A stretch of DNA of 20,548 bases, taken from the NCBI GenBank assembly GCA_009995705.1, contig JAADBR010000068.1:1-20548 (forward strand), written 5' to 3'. Position numbers and translations under genes: made by a program. This DNA is from Microcystis aeruginosa W13-11 (lineage in GTDB: Bacteria; Cyanobacteriota; Cyanobacteriia; Cyanobacteriales; Microcystaceae). The notes under the pieces are model-generated. The model was not told the origin of the DNA. It was given only the letters and a program-made list of their open reading frames with translations, and made no database searches. This document shows, piece after piece, positions 16,443 through 20,548 of this stretch; the first letter of the stretch is position 1, and the number at the start of each line of letters is the position of its first letter.

Positions 16443-17993
16443 CTAAGCTCTCACGGGAGGGCGAATAGCAAAGTGAATGTGGTCATCATGACCAGGAGCA
16501 AAATTGCATAGTTTTTGTCCCAAAAAAGCTTCATTTCTCAGGGTCGCGTCATTAAAAAGCACTTGACTAACCAGTTTTTGTCGTCTCATGGCTTTAATCA
16601 GAGCGCGGGCTGCGGTTCGATCAAAATTGCCACTTTCCCAAGTGATTCCGCCATGTTGTCCATCCGTGCGCGGAAGCCTTACATCACACATTAAACCCGT
16701 CTCATGGCCTGCGTGTTGCGGGGTGTCTCCCCCTGTGGGTTTACTAACATCATTAATAGAAAAAGCGGCCTTACTGGGATTAGAAACTCGGAATGTATTA
16801 TGATAGTCAGCAGCAATTTCTAAGATGGCATCTGCTAACCAACTTGTTCCAAAATCATGATCGTCATTGGTTTGATTTTTCTCATGATTAATTAAGCTAA
16901 TAGAAGGATTACTATCGGGCATGGTTTGCCAACGAGGTGCATTGGCCGCTTCTAACCATTTCTGAGTGGTATTTCCCACATCTATTCGTCCATCTCCGCC
17001 TAGAGTTTCTCTCCCTGCAATAATCGATTGAAATAATTGAATAGCAAGAATAAAACCCGTATTCAAAGCTGCACTATTAGGATCACCAACAAAAGTATAG
17101 CCGAGGGAATGTAATCGCTGTTTAACCGCAATCTTATCGGCTGTTCGGTTGATTCCTCCTAATCCAACACTTCCCGTTAAATTCAGGGTAATTGCACCTG
17201 TTGCCTTGGGTGGAGAAGCCTTGATTTCGATTTCTACACTTTGATTATCAATGACTATTTTAACAATGCGATCGCCTGCTTGTAAAAAGACAAATTCGGC
17301 TTTCCATTTCCCTCCTTCTTCTATTTCAATATCATCTAGGGGGAATTTATTATCAACTAAAACGGTCAATTTTTTGCCTTTGTCGGCTGCTGCTGCGGTT
17401 CCTTCAATCTGAAAACTTTGTCCCACTTCCACTTCTTTGGGAAAACTGGTTACTTGTAAGGTATCGGGGGGTGGTGGAATAACAATTCCGTTGGCTTTTG
17501 CTAGTAAAGTCCTCGCTTCGGGAACAAGTTTTAACACTTTGCTGATATAACTTATATCGGCAGCAAAGCCTTTACTTTGAATAAAACCGATAAAGTTTTC
17601 AGGAGTTTGAGTATTTTCTTCTAATCCTTTATAGGTTTCACGGGTTAAAAATTTCCAATAACCTCGCAGAAATTTGTCAATATCCGTGAATAAGCAGAAG
17701 TCCATCGCTTCCGATTCAGAAGGTACTTTAATCGATTTAGGAGTAGCAAAGGGAGTCATTTCCTTGCGCCATTTTAAACCAGCGAAGTTTTTCTGTTCCT
17801 CGGCTAGTTTACTGGTGGCTCTGGCGGACTCTAATAGCCATTGAGCGAGAGAAACTTCTTTTAAATGACTAAAATGATCGGGAGGAATGTCTGTGAGATT
17901 AACCGATCTTTGAGAAGTGTTGTCAACTTCTTGAAAAATAGTAGCTAAGTCAGTTCTAGCATATTGTTGAACTAAGTCATCCAGTAAGGCCAT
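16443..17993 (-). CDS. Glucosaminidase / Ig-like / PG-binding / LAS-type endopeptidase fusion
   Basis: 516 aa. Domain order (numbering from the chosen start): a GH73-like glucosaminidase (about 40-140; VSLAQWLLESARATSKLA with probable catalytic E55, then NFAGLKWR), a Pro-rich hinge, an Ig-like beta domain (about 178-260), a PG_binding_1-type domain (about 285-350; AVKQRLHSLGY...GFILAIQLFQ), and a C-terminal LAS-type metallopeptidase like M15/M74 (H430xxGxxxD437 and H502DDHIH507). Two different bond types would be cut by one chain. Start: ATG at 17993 has AGGAG with ideal 6-bp spacing, while an in-frame ATG at 17999 abuts that site and is rejected. No signal peptide. Confidence 0.82.
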   Translation of the reverse strand: MALLDDLVQQYARTDLATIFQEVDNTSQRSVNLTDIPPDHFSHLKEVSLAQWLLESARATSKLAEEQKNFAGLKWRKEMTPFATPKSIKVPSESEAMDFCLFTDIDKFLRGYWKFLTRETYKGLEENTQTPENFIGFIQSKGFAADISYISKVLKLVPEARTLLAKANGIVIPPPPDTLQVTSFPKEVEVGQSFQIEGTAAAADKGKKLTVLVDNKFPLDDIEIEEGGKWKAEFVFLQAGDRIVKIVIDNQSVEIEIKASPPKATGAITLNLTGSVGLGGINRTADKIAVKQRLHSLGYTFVGDPNSAALNTGFILAIQLFQSIIAGRETLGGDGRIDVGNTTQKWLEAANAPRWQTMPDSNPSISLINHEKNQTNDDHDFGTSWLADAILEIAADYHNTFRVSNPSKAAFSINDVSKPTGGDTPQHAGHETGLMCDVRLPRTDGQHGGITWESGNFDRTAARALIKAMRRQKLVSQVLFNDATLRNEAFLGQKLCNFAPGHDDHIHFAIRPPVRA

Positions 17994-18041
17994 TGTCATC
18001 TCCTGTTAGCAACAAAGAATAAATCATTTTTGATTGGGTAA

Positions 18042-18067
18042 TAATAGACCGAAATTTCGGTCTATTA
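18042..18067. other. 26-bp perfect palindrome at the 3' end of the Amidase_3 gene
   Basis: The left arm taatagaccgaaa (18042-18054) is the exact complement of the right arm at 18055-18067, which includes the gene's TAA (18065-18067). A second small hairpin, AATCA-tttt-TGATT, follows at 18022-18035. No T-run follows the large stem on the minus strand, so it is a poor intrinsic terminator. A mRNA 3'-end/processing element or a protein-binding operator is possible. Confidence 0.75.
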
Positions 18068-18820
18068 CACTATTTTTGCAACCTCTTCAAACACAAAATG
18101 TTCGTCCCGATTGCCAAAACTTTTATCAGGCCATTTCACAAAAAAATGTCTTTCTTCTCGGCGCACATCTAACACTGGATAATCTCCCGGTTCAATCTCG
18201 AATAAGGTACTTGGCTCTAATTCAGAAGATTGCTCTGTGGAGGGTTTAAGAACAGTTTTTTGAGTAATTCTTAGGGTCGCTGGTTCTGGTGTGGATTTGT
18301 CCTCAGCATCCCCAATTAAACCAACTTTAATCGCTTCTGCCATCTTTTCTGCATCAAAAAGAGCCATGTCTGCTTGGGAATCCACAAAGCAACATTCAAT
18401 TAAAATCGCTGGCATTGAAGTATTTACCAACACAGAAAAACGGGTATTTTTTACTCCTCTATTTTTAAATTCTAGCTTGACAATTTCCGTCAAAACTGAT
18501 TTAGCGATCGCTTGAGAAGTTTGACTAATACCATAAACCTCCGCTCCCATTGCCTTGGTGGTGGGTTGAAAGGCATTAAAGTGAATAGAAACAAAAATAT
18601 CAACGTTATTACTATTGGCTTTATTGGCTCTTTTTCGCAAAGAATCATTAACACTAACGGCACTGGTCGGGGTGCAGTTAATTACTGAATGACCCGCTGC
18701 GGCTAATTTAGCAATTAGGCGAGTACCCACCTCTTTAATAACAACATCTTCCTGTCTAACTCCCGATGCGCCAATGTCATGAGGTGGGCAATTATGACCC
18801 ATATCAATCCCAAATTTCAT
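18065..18820 (-). CDS. N-acetylmuramoyl-L-alanine amidase, Amidase_3 (zinc) type
   Basis: 251 aa. Ligands and catalytic residues of the AmiC/CwlM-like fold are all visible: H9 in DMGHN, E24 in RQEDVV, H80 in VSIHFNA and E142 in LIECCFVD. After residue ~165 a linker leads to a small SH3-like end (PGDYPVLDVRREERHFFVKW). No signal peptide is present and the protein starts directly with the catalytic strand, as in phage and sporulation amidases. GGAGGT lies 7 bp before the ATG. First well-preserved gene in the core run; it ends inside a perfect palindrome. Confidence 0.92.
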   Translation of the reverse strand: MKFGIDMGHNCPPHDIGASGVRQEDVVIKEVGTRLIAKLAAAGHSVINCTPTSAVSVNDSLRKRANKANSNNVDIFVSIHFNAFQPTTKAMGAEVYGISQTSQAIAKSVLTEIVKLEFKNRGVKNTRFSVLVNTSMPAILIECCFVDSQADMALFDAEKMAEAIKVGLIGDAEDKSTPEPATLRITQKTVLKPSTEQSSELEPSTLFEIEPGDYPVLDVRREERHFFVKWPDKSFGNRDEHFVFEEVAKIV

Positions 18821-19015
18821 CTGTATACCTCCAGTTTCTTCAATGTTTATTTATTGGTCAATTCCTCTGGATATACTCTACCTCAATTAAACTCATAAAA
18901 ATTATATTTTTACAAAACTTTACTATTGTTTTATGGCAATTTTTATAGAAAGTTCGGCAGCAAAAATGCTATTCTAAAGCCTAATTTAGAACAGCCATAC
19001 AATCAATTATTTTTC
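18821..19015. other. AT-rich spacer upstream of Amidase_3
   Basis: No coding frame was seen. It holds the candidate -10 for the downstream genes and the GGAGGT site at the amidase start. The spacer is the largest non-coding gap inside the cluster, so it is the most likely place for an internal promoter. Confidence 0.5.
18901..18906 (-). promoter_or_regulatory. Candidate -10 element for the wall-enzyme operon
   Basis: On the minus strand the perfect hexamer TATAAT lies 80 bp before the Amidase_3 ATG. No good -35 is found at 16-18 bp, so it could depend on an activator or be fortuitous in AT-rich DNA. Confidence 0.3.
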
Positions 19016-19178
19016 TTAACTATTAACTTGACTCCTTGCAGCTTTTAGCGTATCAGAGACTAAAGCGGGCAAGCCATGAAATAGCTTAGTTCCTGTGGCA
19101 ATAGCCAAGGCTGATAAAACTGCATTTCAAGGATCATTCAGCCAACTTTTCAGTTTTTGAAAGAGACCGTTGACTCAT
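19016..19178 (-). pseudogene. Decayed small gene (about 53 aa originally)
   Basis: A perfect AAGGAG leader, identical to that of the DUF2272 gene, sits before an ATG at 19176-19178, but that frame ends after 14 residues. In the neighbouring frame a protein-like sequence runs on: VNGLFQKLKSWLNDP, a TGA at 19127-19129, then NAVLSALAIATGTKL...LKAARSQVNS to TAA at 19016-19018. The total of 163 bp is one base off a 54-codon gene, so one single-base indel near the start plus one nonsense change would explain it. The product would have been a small protein with a mildly hydrophobic alanine-rich centre. I do not recognise it. Confidence 0.55.
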
Positions 19179-19205
19179 AACTTAGCTCCTTAATGAATAA
19201 ATAAA

Positions 19206-20435
19206 TTAAACAAATTGATCTGTAGCCAGAATTTGAGCCAATTTATTCTCCCTGTCAGCCAGAGTTTCTGTGGTGGGAATATGGTCTAATAAACTGCTAT
19301 AGAAAAAATAGGCAAAACCAGCAAAATTTCGCTCACGAGTCTCCTGAGTTTGTGCTTGAATTAATTGGAAATTTACCCGTCTATCACTGGGTTTTAAACC
19401 AGTGAGAATACCGATGACGGTGGGAATATGTTCTCGCGCTGCTTTTACCTCTAATTTATCGATTTCGCCTTCAAAACTAGGCAAATTTGGACGATAAACT
19501 TGTAAGGCCATTTCTTCGATTAATCCTTCCTTTTCCCATGCTTCCCAATCAGCTAAAGCATGATCAACAGAAAATCCTAAAGGATTGGGAGAAATGGAGA
19601 GAATACAATCGTCTTTTTCCGCTTTAATGGTTTTAAAAATCAATCGCACTAATTGAGTTAACTTCTCCTTACGCCAATCTTTAAATTTCGCTAATTGGGG
19701 ATTACTTAAGGGACTAACTGAACCAGTTTCCTCTTGAAAAAGTTTGATAGTAAAGGATTCAAACCCCATGCTAAAATCAAAATTTTTAGTACCATTAGGC
19801 AAGAATTTTGCGTGATGAATAGCGAAGTGATCATCTAATTGAATACCATCAATTTCATAGTTTTTAACTACTTCACGAATAAGACTAACCCAAAAATCTT
19901 TAACTTCAGGATGAGCGGGATTTAAGCGGCAATTTCCATCACCATCAACGGTATTTTTCTGTTGATGAGTAAGCATAAACCAATCTGGTTTTTGGGCAAA
20001 TAAGGGAGCAGCTGGGGGAACCATTAAACCATATTCAAACCAGGCAATAATCCGAAAGTTATACTTTTCTGTCTGATTAATCTCAATGATTTCTGCTAGT
20101 AGATCTCTACCGACTAACTCTTTTTCAAGGTTGACTTTTTTGAGTTTTTCCTTATCGGCAGTGAAAACATTATCAGCAATTTGTGATTGAAAAAACACAT
20201 AGCCTTTGTTCCAAACTACTAGATAAAGAGTATTAAAACCTAAATTTTTAAGTTTTTCCAACCCAGTTTTTAAGTTGTCTTTAGACTTGAGAATATCACT
20301 GTCAACATTGGTGATCCAAACTCCTCGTATTTCTTCTACTTGTACATGATCATCAAAGAAAAATCCCGCTTTTCCCACTGAACCTTGTTCTTCGGCTAAC
20401 TTGACAGAATAATGATTATTTTGGCGAAAATAGGA
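19206..20435 (-). CDS. DigH/YddW-like glycosyl hydrolase (GHL10, PF02638 type), 5'-truncated by IS
   Basis: The catalytic domain starts at EEIRGVWITNVDSDIL, where GHL10 proteins normally start, and contains the conserved EIDGIQLDDHF (probable catalytic Asp pair), FRIIAWFEYG and LSISPNPLG. The family includes E. coli DigH, which cleaves denuded peptidoglycan glycans, so a wall-glycan substrate fits the neighbours. A GTG at 20378 could initiate a 390-aa protein, but the frame stays open upstream (SYFRQNNHYSVKLAEEQG) to the insertion-sequence junction at 20435 and beyond into the element, so the native N-terminus is probably lost. Only a weak AAGG precedes the GTG. The domain itself appears complete. 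It precedes the small decayed gene by 27 bp. Confidence 0.75.
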   Translation of the reverse strand, partial: SYFRQNNHYSVKLAEEQGSVGKAGFFFDDHVQVEEIRGVWITNVDSDILKSKDNLKTGLEKLKNLGFNTLYLVVWNKGYVFFQSQIADNVFTADKEKLKKVNLEKELVGRDLLAEIIEINQTEKYNFRIIAWFEYGLMVPPAAPLFAQKPDWFMLTHQQKNTVDGDGNCRLNPAHPEVKDFWVSLIREVVKNYEIDGIQLDDHFAIHHAKFLPNGTKNFDFSMGFESFTIKLFQEETGSVSPLSNPQLAKFKDWRKEKLTQLVRLIFKTIKAEKDDCILSISPNPLGFSVDHALADWEAWEKEGLIEEMALQVYRPNLPSFEGEIDKLEVKAAREHIPTVIGILTGLKPSDRRVNFQLIQAQTQETRERNFAGFAYFFYSSLLDHIPTTETLADRENKLAQILATDQFV

Positions 20436-20548
20436 GTAAGGATTCAGGTCAGGGGATTGACAAAAACAGAAAAAAGTGTAGATTGAGAGGATGAAGCAAA
20501 AAGAACCGCCGCCGCTACTAGACAGGGAAAGCCTGAAAAACCTGACAC
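20436..20548 (+). mobile_element. Tip of an IS66-like insertion sequence (right copy, reads out of window)
   Basis: This is a perfect reverse-complement match to 1-113, with the GTAAGG tip at 20436. A promoter-like TTGACA (20457-20462), 16-bp spacer and TAGATT (20479-20484) lie before the transposase ATG at 20491; if used, the transcript would be nearly leaderless. The adjoining bases (20428-20435, aaatagga) differ from those at the left copy, so no shared target duplication is visible. Confidence 0.7.
20491..20548 (+). CDS. IS66-family transposase, N-terminal fragment cut by window edge
   Basis: Identical to the fragment at the left edge (MKQKEPPPLLDRESLKNLT) and leaving the window at its last base. 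Identity of all 58 coding bases in both copies means recent transposition, gene conversion, or one element seen twice in an assembly. Confidence 0.55.
   Translation, partial: MKQKEPPPLLDRESLKNLT

Noticed and set aside
17994..17999. ATG at 17999 as start of the glucosaminidase fusion
   Set aside because: It directly abuts the AGGAG site, whereas the ATG at 17993 has ideal spacing.
19137..19178. A functional 14-residue peptide gene (MSQRSLSKTEKLAE)
   Set aside because: The longer protein-like sequence in the adjacent frame makes a frameshifted larger gene a better explanation, although a tiny peptide cannot be excluded.
9331..20435. Prophage or contractile injection system
   Set aside because: No terminase, portal, capsid, tail, baseplate, sheath or integrase gene is present; lysin-like enzymes alone do not make a phage.
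1..20548. Terminal repeats as the ends of one 20-kb transposon
   Set aside because: The repeats contain the start of an outward-reading transposase and end at an IS-like tip facing inwards, so they are two IS copies. Composite mobility remains possible but no target duplication can be seen.

Overview
The window looks like a cyanobacterial chromosome segment. It is AT-rich, and it carries five copies of the cyanobacterial HIP1 octamer GCGATCGC (1939-1946, 5207-5214, 14733-14740, 17268-17275, 18504-18511). It also has C/G-run hairpin repeats of the kind scattered through cyanobacterial genomes, and an SNF2/SWIM gene pair typical of the phylum. The insertion-sequence ends and general style suggest Microcystis or a close relative, but that genus call comes from memory and was not tested.

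Both edges are the same 114-bp sequence in perfect inverted orientation. Each edge appears to be the 5' tip of an IS66-like insertion sequence whose transposase (MKQKEPPPLLDRESLKNLT...) reads out of the window. Each copy truncates the gene next to it: on the left (115-1512) a repeat-bearing membrane protein that lacks its N-terminus, and on the right (19206-20435) a DigH/YddW-like glycosyl hydrolase that keeps its catalytic domain. The window is therefore either the interior of an IS-bracketed segment or a contig that ends in a repeated element.

Left half (1636-9181): ordinary-looking chromosomal genes, all on the minus strand. They are a two-RCK potassium-channel-like protein (1636-3666), a SWIM zinc-finger protein co-transcribed with an SNF2 ATPase (3818-7793), a 407-bp gene-free stretch with a repeat remnant, and a DUF3616 protein (8201-9181) with a good promoter of its own at 9225-9253.

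Right half (9331-20435): the notable part. A minus-strand run of closely spaced genes, most with clear Shine-Dalgarno sequences, is almost wholly devoted to peptidoglycan. In transcription order it holds a DigH-like glycan hydrolase, a decayed 53-codon small gene, an Amidase_3, a glucosaminidase/Ig/peptidoglycan-binding/LAS-type endopeptidase fusion, an Amidase_2, a LysM-SLT lytic transglycosylase, a secreted Amidase_2-like protein, a secreted 3D-domain protein, a DUF2272 protein, a peptidoglycan-binding SxxK serine hydrolase, and finally a membrane protein with three likely membrane segments. Together these could attack nearly every bond class of the sacculus. Only two of the ten proteins have a visible signal peptide, and no phage capsid, tail, integrase or injection-system structural gene is present. 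I infer a dedicated, undescribed wall-degrading cassette (lysis, predation/antagonism, or specialised wall turnover), with the terminal membrane protein a candidate for export, anchoring or holin-like release.
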